Part shown: positions 1 to 7,972 of the stretch, piece after piece
Position numbering within the stretch: position 1 is the first letter of the stretch
Layout: every line of letters begins with the position of its first letter
Source of the DNA: Limnochorda pilosa
Lineage (GTDB): Bacteria; Bacillota; Limnochordia; Limnochordales; Limnochordaceae
Length of the DNA stretch: 64,000 nucleotides
Assembly: GCF_001544015.1 (NCBI RefSeq)
Contig: NZ_AP014924.1
Location: forward strand, 186,001 to 250,000
Reading direction: 5' to 3'
Program-made: the position numbers and the translations under genes
The notes under the pieces: generated by a model
What the model saw: only the letters and a program-made list of their open reading frames with translations
What the model was told of the DNA's origin: nothing
Databases searched by the model: none

Positions 1-2
1 AG

Positions 3-47
3 GCCTCGGAGACCAGCGACGAAGCCGCGACGAGCGGGAGGCGATGA
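3..47 (+). CDS. 3' end of an upstream gene (partial)
   Basis: A frame open from the left edge reads 14 codons (ending S-G-R-R) and stops at TGA 45-47, one base before the ATG of the next gene. This close spacing suggests an upstream gene co-transcribed with the glycerophosphodiesterase. Too little is visible to name a function. An ABC ATPase of the UgpC type would be a plausible neighbour, but that is only a guess. Confidence 0.35.
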   Translation, partial: ASETSDEAATSGRR

Positions 48-48
48 G

Positions 49-786
49 ATGGAGAGGCCGTTGATCCTGGCCCACCGGGGTGCCAGCCTGGAGGCCCCGG
101 AGAACACCCTGGCTGCCTTTCGCCTGGCCCTGGAGCAGGGGGCCGACGGCTGGGAGCTGGACGTGCACCGGAGCCGCGACGGGCACCTGGTGGTCTGTCA
201 CGACGAGCGGGTCGATCGCACCACCGATGGCTCGGGGCTCATCCGCGAGATGACCCTGGCCGACCTGGGCCGGCTGGATGCGGGAGCCTGGTTCGACCGC
301 CGCTTTGCGGGCGAGCGGATCCCCACCCTGGACCAGGTGTGGGCCCTGGCGGAGGAGGCCGGGGGGATCCGGCTCCTGAACGTGGAGCTGAAGCTGGGCT
401 TCGCCGCCTACCCGGGCATCGAGGAGCAGCTCGCGGAGTGGATCGAATCGCACGGGCTCGTGGACCGGGTGATCGTCTCTTCCTTCAACCACTTCAGCCT
501 GCTTCGCCTGGGGCAGGTGGCGCCCCAGGTACGTACGGGCATCCTCTACATGGCCGCGTGGGTGGAGCCGTGGGCCGGCGCCCGGAGGGTGGGTGCCCGT
601 AGCCTGCACCCCTACCACCCCACCCTGGTTCCGCCGCTGGTGGAGGCGGCCCACGCTCAGGGCCTGGAGGTCTACCCCTTCACCGTGGACGAGCCCGCGC
701 GGCTGCGGGAGCTGGCGGCCATGGGCGTGGACGGGCTCATCACCGGGCGGCCTGCGGAGGCGCGGGCGGTGGTCGCGGCGCCCTGA
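49..786 (+). CDS. Glycerophosphodiester phosphodiesterase (GDPD family)
   Basis: This 245-aa cytosolic-type GDPD hydrolyses glycerophosphodiesters to glycerol 3-phosphate and an alcohol. The family signature is complete at the N-terminus: HRGASLEAPENTLAAF near residues 9-24, then a WELDVH segment and VVCHDERVDRTTDGSG, which supply the catalytic histidines and the metal-binding Glu/Asp residues. No signal peptide is visible, so the protein should act on diesters inside the cell, like UgpQ. The ATG follows GGGAGG by seven bases. A second GDPD domain occurs in this window as the C-terminal half of the protein at 35583-37367. Confidence 0.9.
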   Translation: MERPLILAHRGASLEAPENTLAAFRLALEQGADGWELDVHRSRDGHLVVCHDERVDRTTDGSGLIREMTLADLGRLDAGAWFDRRFAGERIPTLDQVWALAEEAGGIRLLNVELKLGFAAYPGIEEQLAEWIESHGLVDRVIVSSFNHFSLLRLGQVAPQVRTGILYMAAWVEPWAGARRVGARSLHPYHPTLVPPLVEAAHAQGLEVYPFTVDEPARLRELAAMGVDGLITGRPAEARAVVAAP

Positions 787-831
787 GGGAGCGCGGGCCG
801 GTAGGCCTCGGAGCCCTGGAACGGTCGTACC

Positions 832-1572
832 CTAGAAGAAGGCCACCAGCCATGCGCCCACCAGCGCCCCCAGGGCGTAGGCGAGACGGACGGTGGAGGC
901 CGGGCCGAGCCGGAAGGCCTGGGGAGGCAGGGTGATCGAGCCCAGGTAGAGCATGAGGCCCCCGGCCAGCCCCAGGGCGAGCCCGGGCCCCAGGGGAGCC
1001 CCGCCGGTCGCGTAGCCGGCCGCAGCGCCGGCCGCCATGGGGAGGCTGGTGAGCACGCAGGCTCCCAGCGCCAGGGCGGGGGTCAGGCCGCCCAGGCGGA
1101 GGGGGATGGCCATGGCCATCCCCTCGGGGATGTTGTGGAGCGCGATCAGGAGCGCCACGCTCAGACCCACCGACGGCTGGTGGTGGTAGCTCGCCCCCAC
1201 GGCCACGCCCTCAGCCAGGTCGTGGAGGGCGATGCCTCCTGCCGCGCTGAGGCCCGCGGCCCGCAGGTGCTCCGGGGAAGGGGGCGCCCCAGGGTCGCCG
1301 TGGGGCGACCGCCTCCCCTCCCAGGAGGCCGGCAGCAGCAGCCCCAGGGCGAGCCCGGCCAGAGACGCGGGCGAGACGGTGCCCGGGCCGAAGGCTTCCG
1401 CCGCCAGCTCCAGCGCCGCCACGGCCAGCATCATCCCCGCGGCGACGGCCAGGAGGGCGGCCACCAGCCGGGGTGAGGAGCGGCGCACCAGGAGGGCGGC
1501 GACCCCCCCGAGCCCGGTACCCAGGAGTCCTGAGAGGAAGGCGACCAGGATGGACGCAGACAGCGGACGCAC
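832..1572 (-). CDS. ZIP family divalent metal transporter
   Basis: This 246-aa polytopic membrane protein has the two ZIP metal-site motifs, HDLAEG in the fourth helix and HNIPEG in the fifth, each followed by small-residue helices. It resembles ZupT-type importers of zinc and other divalent cations. The N-terminal helix (ASILVAFLSGLLGTGLGG) is typical, and the central loop is short and Pro/Gly-rich without a long His tract. The GTG start has AAGGA nine bases upstream. The gene is divergent from the threonine synthase-like gene, and the two 5' ends overlap by 23 bp. The metal specificity cannot be read from the sequence. Confidence 0.85.
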   Translation of the reverse strand: MRPLSASILVAFLSGLLGTGLGGVAALLVRRSSPRLVAALLAVAAGMMLAVAALELAAEAFGPGTVSPASLAGLALGLLLPASWEGRRSPHGDPGAPPSPEHLRAAGLSAAGGIALHDLAEGVAVGASYHHQPSVGLSVALLIALHNIPEGMAMAIPLRLGGLTPALALGACVLTSLPMAAGAAAGYATGGAPLGPGLALGLAGGLMLYLGSITLPPQAFRLGPASTVRLAYALGALVGAWLVAFF

Positions 1573-2779
1573 CCCCCGGGATCCTTATGAGGGTGAGGCC
1601 GGCATCCAGAAGGAAACGGGCCGCGGGGAAGACGCGCGGGACGTCTTTCGCTGCCAGGCCTGCGGTGCCGCCTATCCGGCGGCAGGAACCACCTGGCGGT
1701 GCCGGTGCGGCTCGCCCCTGGAGTGGGCGGGGCGAGAGCCCTCCTTTTCCCTGGAAGCCATCCGGACGCGGCCGGCGGACCTCTGGCGGTACGCCGAGGC
1801 CCTGCCCAGCGTGCCGGCTTGGGCGCGCGTCAGCCTGGGCGAGGGGATGACCCCTCTGGTGGAGGAGCGCCGGGGGGGCCGCTCGTTCCTCCTCAAGCTG
1901 GACCATCTGATGCCCACAGGCTCCTTCAAGGATCGGGGCTCGGCCGTGATGGTGAGCCTGCTGCGAGCCTGGGGGATCGACGCGGTGGTGGAGGACTCCT
2001 CGGGTAATGCCGCGGCGAGCCTCGCGGCCTACGCCGCCCGCGCGGGGATCGACTGCCGCATCCTGGTGCCCGAAAGCGCCTCTCCCGCCAAGCTGGTTCA
2101 GGCTCAAGCGGCCGGCGCCCGGGTGGTGCGGGTGCCGGGGGATCGCCAGGCGACAGCCCGGGCGGCGGAAAGAGAGGCGGTCGGGCGGTACTACGCGAGC
2201 CACGTCTGGAATCCGCTCTTCATGGAAGGCACGCAGACCGCCGCGTTCGAGATCTGGGAGCAGCTGGAGGGCCGGGTACCGGCCGCGGTGGTGACGCCCG
2301 TGGGCAACGGCTCGCTCCTGTTGGGGCTCGCTCGCGGCTTCCAGGCCCTGCGCCGGGCACGGGTGGCAAGCCAGGTCCCCACCCTGATCGGAGTGCAGGC
2401 CAAGGGCTGTGCACCCCTGGCCAGGGCCTTCGCCCGGGGCGATGAACGACCGGCCCCGCTGGAACCGGGGGACCAGGGCCGCACCGTGGCCGAGGGCATC
2501 GCGGTCGCGCGGCCCGCCCGGGGGACACAGATCCTGCGCGCGGTGCGTGAGAGCGGGGGAACCTTCCTCGAGGTGGACGACGACGGGATCTGGCAGGCGG
2601 CGGAGTGGCTCGCCCGGCGGGGGTGTTTCGTGGAACCGACGGGTGCCGCCGCGGTGGCCGGCTTGTTCCAGTGGAGGGCGGTGGCCGGCGCCGCCTGGGA
2701 GGAGGGGCCCGTGGTGCTGATGGTGACGGGGTCCGGGCTGAAGCAGGCCGACGCCTGGCGCGGTCGGATGGGCGCCTGA
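1550..2779 (+). CDS. thrC: Threonine synthase-like PLP enzyme with N-terminal zinc ribbon
   Basis: This 409-aa fold-type II PLP enzyme probably converts O-phosphohomoserine to threonine. A zinc ribbon (Cys35, Cys38, Cys51, Cys53) precedes the catalytic domain. TGSFKDRGS carries the Schiff-base lysine (about K127), DSSGNAAAS binds PLP phosphate or substrate, and a glycine loop (TPVGNGSLLLGL) follows. The ATG at 1550 is chosen because AGGAAGG lies about nine bases upstream and no later in-frame start would keep the ribbon. Related fold-type II lyases share these motifs, so threonine synthase is the likeliest but not the only reading. The threonine catabolic genes kbl and tdh lie nearby at 10.2-12.5 kb. 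Confidence 0.75.
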   Translation: MDADSGRTPRDPYEGEAGIQKETGRGEDARDVFRCQACGAAYPAAGTTWRCRCGSPLEWAGREPSFSLEAIRTRPADLWRYAEALPSVPAWARVSLGEGMTPLVEERRGGRSFLLKLDHLMPTGSFKDRGSAVMVSLLRAWGIDAVVEDSSGNAAASLAAYAARAGIDCRILVPESASPAKLVQAQAAGARVVRVPGDRQATARAAEREAVGRYYASHVWNPLFMEGTQTAAFEIWEQLEGRVPAAVVTPVGNGSLLLGLARGFQALRRARVASQVPTLIGVQAKGCAPLARAFARGDERPAPLEPGDQGRTVAEGIAVARPARGTQILRAVRESGGTFLEVDDDGIWQAAEWLARRGCFVEPTGAAAVAGLFQWRAVAGAAWEEGPVVLMVTGSGLKQADAWRGRMGA

Positions 2780-2907
2780 AGCCGGCCGGACTCCGTGGCC
2801 CAAAAAGGACATCTTCCATTTGCCGCGTCGGGAGGATGGCCCCACCTCGGGTAGAATATATAGGGTACCTTTCAGGCATACCAGGAACGGGCCTGCAGCC
2901 GTTTCGA

Positions 2908-2957
2908 GGCGCCCGCCCTCCCTTGGAGGGGGGGCGCCCTTTACCCTCCAAAGGCGC
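2908..2957 (+). promoter_or_regulatory. Two overlapping, mutually exclusive hairpins upstream of ypiB
   Basis: Hairpin A pairs 2908-2921 (GGCGCCCGCCCTCC) with 2925-2938 and has one G-G mismatch and a three-base loop. Hairpin B pairs 2934-2938 plus 2940-2942 with 2950-2957 (AAAGGCGC) and bulges C2939. Bases 2934-2938 belong to both, so only one can form. They lie just before the ypiB ribosome-binding site (GGCGGGGTGA). This could be a terminator for the upstream gene or an attenuator. No T-run follows hairpin A. Confidence 0.4.
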
Positions 2958-2974
2958 ATGGGCAGGCGGGGTGA

Positions 2975-3586
<612 letters not shown>

Positions 3587-3608
3587 TGACCGAAGGGAGC
3601 GCGCGCCT

Positions 3609-4202
3609 TTGACCGACCCCGAGGAATCCGGCCAGCAGGGCGCCTACGCCGAGGGCCGCGTCCGACCCTCCTTCGTGGCCGAGTTCGTCCGTGCCGCCAC
3701 GGGCGCGCTGATCCTGGCCTTCGTGATCATGACCTTCGTCGCCCGCGCCTTCACGGTGGAAGGCCCCTCCATGCTCCCCACCCTTCACACCGGCGAGCGC
3801 CTGGTGGTGGAGCGGGTCACCTACCTCTTCCGGCCGCCCCGACGGGGAGAGGTGGTGGTCTTCCGCTACCCCCTGGATCCCCGTGAGTACTTCGTCAAGC
3901 GGGTGGTGGGGATCCCGGGCGATCGGGTCGCGGTCCGCGCCGGGTACCTGTGGGTGAACGGGCAGAAGCTCGAGGAGCAGTACGTCAGCGCTCGGCCGCT
4001 CCGGTCCTTTCCCGAGGTCCAGGTGCCGGAAGGCCGTTACTTCGTCATGGGCGACAACCGGAACAACAGCGAGGACAGCCGCGACCCACGGGTCGGCTTC
4101 GTACCCAAGGAGCTGATCGTGGGCCGTGCCATATGGCGCTACTGGCCCATCCAAAGCCTCGCGGTGCTGACGCCGCCCGAGAGCCTGCGCACCCTTCCGT
4201 GA
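3609..4202 (+). CDS. lepB: Signal peptidase I
   Basis: This 197-aa type I signal peptidase removes Sec/Tat signal peptides at the outer face of the membrane. A single N-terminal helix (about residues 28-46, ATGALILAFVIMTFVARAF) anchors it. GPSMLPT carries the nucleophile Ser54, and YFVKRVVGIPGD carries the general base Lys97. MGDNRNNSEDSRDPRVGF is box E. Length and single anchor match the Bacillus SipS type. The TTG start is preceded by AAGGGAG at good spacing, and the nearby ATG at 3586 is in another frame. Confidence 0.92.
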   Translation: MTDPEESGQQGAYAEGRVRPSFVAEFVRAATGALILAFVIMTFVARAFTVEGPSMLPTLHTGERLVVERVTYLFRPPRRGEVVVFRYPLDPREYFVKRVVGIPGDRVAVRAGYLWVNGQKLEEQYVSARPLRSFPEVQVPEGRYFVMGDNRNNSEDSRDPRVGFVPKELIVGRAIWRYWPIQSLAVLTPPESLRTLP

Positions 4203-4226
4203 GCGTTGCCGCCCGAACGTGCCTGC

Positions 4227-5450
4227 CTACTTGAGCGCGTCGACGGCGTCCGTGGGGATGAGGAGCACCCGGCCCGTCTCCAGGTGATGGGGGTTGCTGA
4301 TGCCGTTCAGGTCCGCGATCTCACGGTAACGGGTGGGGTCGCCCAGGAGGCGGAGGCTGATCCGCCAGAGGGTCTCCCCCCGGCGCACGGTGTGGGTGGC
4401 GTAACGGGGTGCGGAGCCGCGTCCGAGCGCGTCCTCGGACCCTGTCGAAGAGGCCGCCGCCGGAGCCGGCAACGGGGAGCCCACATCTTCCTGGCCGGGA
4501 GCCGGCGGCTCCATCTCCCACTCCAAGGAAGGCGATGGGATCTCTGGCTCCCCAGCTCCGTCGCTGGGCCCGGCGAGGCCCGTTGGACCGCTTCTTCCGG
4601 GGCCGGCCTCGGACCCTCCGTCACCGCCGCTCCAGGCCACCAGCGGGAGCGGCGGCTCCGCTGGCGGCGGAGCCTCGGGAGTGGTGCGGCCCGCCGGGCG
4701 CACCAAGGACGGGATCGAACCGGGAGCAAACGGCAGGGCCAGGTAGACGACCGCCGCCGCCGCGGCCACCACCAGCCAGGACTTCAGCGCCAGGATGCCC
4801 GCCAGGGCGCCCGCGCGGCGGGCCGCGGGGGCGCTGCTGCCGCGGGGCGGCAGCTCTCGCGCGGGGACCTCAGGCGTCTCGGTGCAGCGCCAGTAGCCCG
4901 GGACCGGGACCAGGTCCGCGCCCTCCCAGCGGTAGAGGGCCTGCCGCCCGCGCTCGGGGTCGAGCACCCAGGTGAACTGGAGCGGGTCGGCGAAGCGCTG
5001 GTGCGCGGTGAACCGGTCGTAGCTTCCAAGGGAGGTGCCCCGCCCCGCCTGCAGGCGGAACCAGCCCACGGGCTCCAGGTCGGGGATCTCCTCCTGCCAG
5101 CGCCGGGAGAGCGTCCACCAGCTCTGGCGCGGGATCCGCAGCCCGCCCTCCAGGGGTTCCACCTGGGGGAAAGGCAACGCCCGCAACGCGACCACGTAGG
5201 GATCCGTGGCATCCCGCGCCGCATACCCGAAGACGACCCCTGCCGCCTCATCGGGCTGCTCTTCGCTGATGTCGATCATCTCTTCCTCAAGGGCGGGGGC
5301 GAGGTACGGGGCAGGCTGGGGCTCGGCCACTCCGGCCCAGGTAGCGGCCGGCCTGGCCGCCGACCGCAGACGCGGCCGGTACCCGCCGATCCAGTCCCGG
5401 GCGGGAAGCTCGCGCGGCGACCTCCCTCCGCCTTGCGTTGGCCGGCCCAT
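4227..5450 (-). CDS. Degenerate JAMM/MPN domain, membrane anchor and LysM domain
   Basis: This 407-aa multidomain protein starts at an ATG behind GAGAGGGGGG. Residues 65-187 read as a JAB/MPN (JAMM) fold: VVFGYAARD, then VGWFRLQAGRGTSLGSYDRF, then TWVLDPERG. The HxH of the zinc site (usually VGWFHTHP) is replaced by R-L-Q, so isopeptidase or metalloprotease activity is unlikely. A membrane segment follows (about 216-241), then a Pro/Gly/Ser-rich linker and a C-terminal LysM domain (about 350-400, HTVRRGETLWRISLRLLGD ... LETGRVLLIP) for peptidoglycan binding. The predicted topology is a cytoplasmic JAMM-like sensor and an extracytoplasmic LysM. Its partners are unknown. It is convergent with lepB. 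Confidence 0.7.
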   Translation of the reverse strand: MGRPTQGGGRSPRELPARDWIGGYRPRLRSAARPAATWAGVAEPQPAPYLAPALEEEMIDISEEQPDEAAGVVFGYAARDATDPYVVALRALPFPQVEPLEGGLRIPRQSWWTLSRRWQEEIPDLEPVGWFRLQAGRGTSLGSYDRFTAHQRFADPLQFTWVLDPERGRQALYRWEGADLVPVPGYWRCTETPEVPARELPPRGSSAPAARRAGALAGILALKSWLVVAAAAAVVYLALPFAPGSIPSLVRPAGRTTPEAPPPAEPPLPLVAWSGGDGGSEAGPGRSGPTGLAGPSDGAGEPEIPSPSLEWEMEPPAPGQEDVGSPLPAPAAASSTGSEDALGRGSAPRYATHTVRRGETLWRISLRLLGDPTRYREIADLNGISNPHHLETGRVLLIPTDAVDALK

Positions 5451-5661
5451 GGTTTCCCCCCCTCTCGGTGCGAGCGAAGACCTTCGTTCGAGGCCTGGAC
5501 GCGCAGGACCCAGACGCGCAGGCACGGCCTTGCGGGCTGTCGCGTGCTTTCGCTAAGCGTCCTGGGATCTCCTTCCGGTGAGGAAGGGCCCTCCACGGGG
5601 CAGGAAGGGTTTACCGCCGGGGTGTCGAAGACGTGCTAGAACTCAGCAAGGAGGCTCAACG

Positions 5662-5850
5662 GTGCAGCGGAACATCTGCCCCTTCTGCCAGCGTGCCAGC
5701 TACACCTCGGAGGGCATGGGTCGGGTCACCAGCTGCCCCTACTGCGGGGCGCACTTCCTCACCGGCTTCGACACCCCATCGGGCCGGCCCGCGCCCAAGG
5801 AGCCGGTTGAGGCTCGCAAGGACTCCGAGGGGGCTCGGGAAGGCCTTTGA
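5662..5850 (+). CDS. Small zinc-ribbon protein
   Basis: This 62-aa protein has two CxxC knuckles (NICPFCQRA and SCPYCGAHF) separated by about 17 residues, typical of a rubredoxin-like or zinc-ribbon fold, and a charged tail. The GTG start is chosen because AAGGAGG sits seven bases upstream. Its stop overlaps the TTG start of the DUF554 gene, so the two are translationally coupled. The function is unknown. Small ribbons of this kind often bind nucleic acid or protein. Confidence 0.65.
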   Translation: MQRNICPFCQRASYTSEGMGRVTSCPYCGAHFLTGFDTPSGRPAPKEPVEARKDSEGAREGL

Positions 5851-6533
5851 CGGGAACCTGGATCAACGTGGCGGCGGTGCTTGCCGGAAGCCTGGTAGGG
5901 TTGGCGCTGCGGCGCACGCTTCCGGAACGCGTCGCGGGGACGGTCCTCCAGGGGGTCGGGCTCGCGGTCTTGCTGATCGGCGCCCAGATGAGCCTGGAGA
6001 CGGGCAACGTCCTCCTTCCCCTTTTCAGCCTCGCGCTCGGGGCAGCGGTGGGCGAGGCTCTGGACCTTGAGGCCGCCCTGGAGCGGTTGGGAGAGGGCCT
6101 GCAGCGGAGGGTGGCGCGCCTCGACCCGGGCGGGCGCTTCACCGAGGCCTTCGTCACCCCCACGCTCCTGTTCCTGGTGGGTCCCATGGCCATCATGGGG
6201 GCCATCAACGACGGGTTGCTGGGAGACTCGAGCTTGCTGGTCACCAAGTCGCTCCTGGATGGCATCACCGCCCTAGCCCTGGCCTCCACCCTGGGTGTGG
6301 GGGTCGTCTTCAGCGCCATCCCCGTTCTTCTCTATCAGGGTGCCATCGCCCTCGCGGCAGGGACTGCCCGGGCGCTCTTCACCGACCCCGTGGTACGGGA
6401 GATGACGGCCACGGGGGGGCTGCTCGTGATCGGGATCGGCATCAACATGCTCCGCCTGGGAAGCATGCGGGTGGGCAACCTGCTCCCTGCGCTCGCCGTG
6501 GTGCTGGTGCTGGCTCGGCTGGTCGGGAGGTGA
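5847..6533 (+). CDS. DUF554 family membrane protein
   Basis: This 228-aa integral membrane protein matches the DUF554 (YdfK/YqgA) family. It opens with TGTWINVAAVLAGSLVGL, then AVLLIGAQMSLE, and has a conserved central FLVGPMAIMGAINDGLLGD segment before the last helices. It has six or seven hydrophobic segments and no recognisable catalytic residues. A possible transport role in this family is not established. The TTG start overlaps the stop of the zinc-ribbon gene by four bases, and moaD starts six bases after its stop, suggesting one transcript. Confidence 0.8.
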   Translation: MTGTWINVAAVLAGSLVGLALRRTLPERVAGTVLQGVGLAVLLIGAQMSLETGNVLLPLFSLALGAAVGEALDLEAALERLGEGLQRRVARLDPGGRFTEAFVTPTLLFLVGPMAIMGAINDGLLGDSSLLVTKSLLDGITALALASTLGVGVVFSAIPVLLYQGAIALAAGTARALFTDPVVREMTATGGLLVIGIGINMLRLGSMRVGNLLPALAVVLVLARLVGR

Positions 6534-6539
6534 TCGAAG

Positions 6540-6788
6540 GTGCAGGTGCGCGTCCTTTACTTCGCTGCGGCCCGCGACGCGGCCGGGCGGAAAGAGGAGG
6601 CCCTGGAGCTCCCCGAAGGCGCGACGCTCCAGACCCTCCTGGACGAACTGACCCGCCTCCACCCGGAGATCGGCCGGCTCCGGCCTGCGCTCCGGGTGGC
6701 CGTGGACGAGAGTTACCAGGCGGTCGAGTACGTGCTCCGCGGGGGCGAAGAGGTCGCCCTCATTCCTCCCGTGGCGGGCGGTTCATGA
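6540..6788 (+). CDS. moaD: MoaD-like sulfur carrier (molybdopterin synthase small subunit)
   Basis: This 82-aa ubiquitin-fold protein (MQVRVLYFAAARDAAGRKEE ... VALIPPVAGGS) delivers thiocarboxylate sulfur in molybdenum cofactor synthesis, with MoaE as partner. A GTG start follows GGGAGGTGATC. MoaD proteins normally end exactly in Gly-Gly, which is adenylated and thiocarboxylated. Here a serine codon (TCA) follows the GG before TGA, so the tail would have to be trimmed or the protein acts in another sulfur-carrier context. No other moa gene is in the window. Confidence 0.75.
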   Translation: MQVRVLYFAAARDAAGRKEEALELPEGATLQTLLDELTRLHPEIGRLRPALRVAVDESYQAVEYVLRGGEEVALIPPVAGGS

Positions 6789-6807
6789 TGGCTCTGGGAC
6801 GAGCGGC

Positions 6808-7071
6808 TCAGTCGGTCTCCTCGTCGTCGTCCGCCTCGTCGTCCAGGAGGTCGGGGTCGTCGAAGTGGAGCTGGAGGGTGAGCACCACGCCGCGCTCGGT
6901 GGTCTTCACCGACTGGAAGAAGCGGGTGGGGGCTTCGGGAAAGGCGACCCGCAGCTCGAAGCTGTCCGGATCCGGCTCTTGCGGGTCCCGGGGTTCCATC
7001 CCCGGGCGTGTCCAGTCGGGAAGGTTGTTGAAGTAGCGGAACCAATCCCCGCGCCGGTGGAACGTTGCCAT
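6808..7071 (-). CDS. Small acidic protein of unknown function
   Basis: This 87-aa soluble protein starts MATFHRRGDWFRYFNNLPDW and ends in an acidic run (DDEADDDEETD). I do not recognise a family. The middle (FELRVAFPEAPTRFFQSVK and VVLTLQLHFDDPDLL) looks like a small beta-rich domain. The ATG at 7071 has GGGGGTGGGAGAG upstream, and an in-frame GTG at 7089 is an alternative. It is monocistronic, driven by a perfect consensus promoter at 7108-7136, so it is probably strongly expressed. It is convergent with moaD. Confidence 0.6.
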   Translation of the reverse strand: MATFHRRGDWFRYFNNLPDWTRPGMEPRDPQEPDPDSFELRVAFPEAPTRFFQSVKTTERGVVLTLQLHFDDPDLLDDEADDDEETD

Positions 7072-7107
7072 CTCTCCCACCCCCGTCACGTGGCATGCAA
7101 CACACGG

Positions 7108-7136
7108 ATTATATCAATGCGCCCGGGGGGTGTCAA
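7108..7136 (-). promoter_or_regulatory. Perfect sigma-A promoter (TTGACA-17-TATAAT)
   Basis: On the minus strand TTGACA (7136-7131) and TATAAT (7113-7108) are separated by exactly 17 bases. Both hexamers match the consensus at all six positions. Transcription would start near 7101 and read the small acidic protein gene, leaving a leader of about 30 bases. Confidence 0.85.
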
Positions 7137-7186
7137 CGCGACGGCAGGCCCTTTGCGGGCCCGGTCCCGAGGAGGAGGGTGGGGGA

Positions 7187-7972
7187 ATGAGCGGCCTCGT
7201 CGTCTTGCTTTCGGACTTCGGGTCCAGCGAGTACGCGGGCGTGATGAAGGGCATCCTCGCCCGGCACCCGGCCGGCCTCCGATGGTGCGACCTCACGCAC
7301 GCTGTCTCGCCCCAGGGGGTTCGGGAAGGGGCATGGATCCTCTATACGTCTTACCGGTATTTCCCGGAAGGAGCGGTCTTCCTGGCCGTGGTGGACCCTG
7401 GTGTGGGCACGAGCCGCCAGGCGGTGGCCGTGCGGACCCGGGGGTACATGTTCGTGGGTCCCGACAACGGCCTCTTGTGGGCGGCGGTGCAGGACGACGG
7501 CGGGCCGCTGGAGGCGGTGGCCTTACCGGTGCCGCCTGAAGCCTCCAGCACCTTTCACGGCCGGGACGTCTTCGCGCCGGCCGCAGCCAGACTGGCGGCA
7601 GGTGAGCCGCTGGCCGCCCTGGGGCCGCCCACAACCTTGCGGGAGACGCTCCGTTTCCACCGGCAGGGCCGGGAGGGCGAGGTGGTGCGGGTGGACGCCT
7701 TCGGTAACGTGGTGACCAACCTCCCCCCGGTGCCGGGTTCGGATGCCTACGAGCTGGAGCTGGACGGACAGCCCCGGTCCCGCCGGGCTGCGGTGCGCGC
7801 CGTGGCCACCTACGCCGACGGCGTGACGGGAGAATGGGTGGCGGTGACCGGCTCCGCGGGCACGCTGGAGGTGGCGGTGGTGGGCGGCAGTGCGTCGCGG
7901 CGGCTCAAGGTGCAACCGGGCCGGAAGATTCGGCTCGAACCCGTGGGAGAAGGGGGTGGGCCGCGTGCGTGA
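7187..7972 (+). CDS. SAM hydroxide adenosyltransferase (DUF62 family)
   Basis: This 261-aa protein belongs to the DUF62/fluorinase-like family, which splits S-adenosylmethionine with hydroxide to adenosine and methionine. Family hallmarks are LVVLLSDFGSSEYAGVMKG at the N-terminus, DLTHAVSPQ, FLAVVDPGVGT, VGPDNGLL and FHGRDVFAPAAARLA, followed by a C-terminal beta-barrel domain with DAFGNVVTNLP. The ATG at 7187 follows GGAGGAGGGTGGGGGA. Its stop overlaps the start of thyX, so the two are co-translated. The physiological role of the family is unclear. Confidence 0.88.
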   Translation: MSGLVVLLSDFGSSEYAGVMKGILARHPAGLRWCDLTHAVSPQGVREGAWILYTSYRYFPEGAVFLAVVDPGVGTSRQAVAVRTRGYMFVGPDNGLLWAAVQDDGGPLEAVALPVPPEASSTFHGRDVFAPAAARLAAGEPLAALGPPTTLRETLRFHRQGREGEVVRVDAFGNVVTNLPPVPGSDAYELELDGQPRSRRAAVRAVATYADGVTGEWVAVTGSAGTLEVAVVGGSASRRLKVQPGRKIRLEPVGEGGGPRA

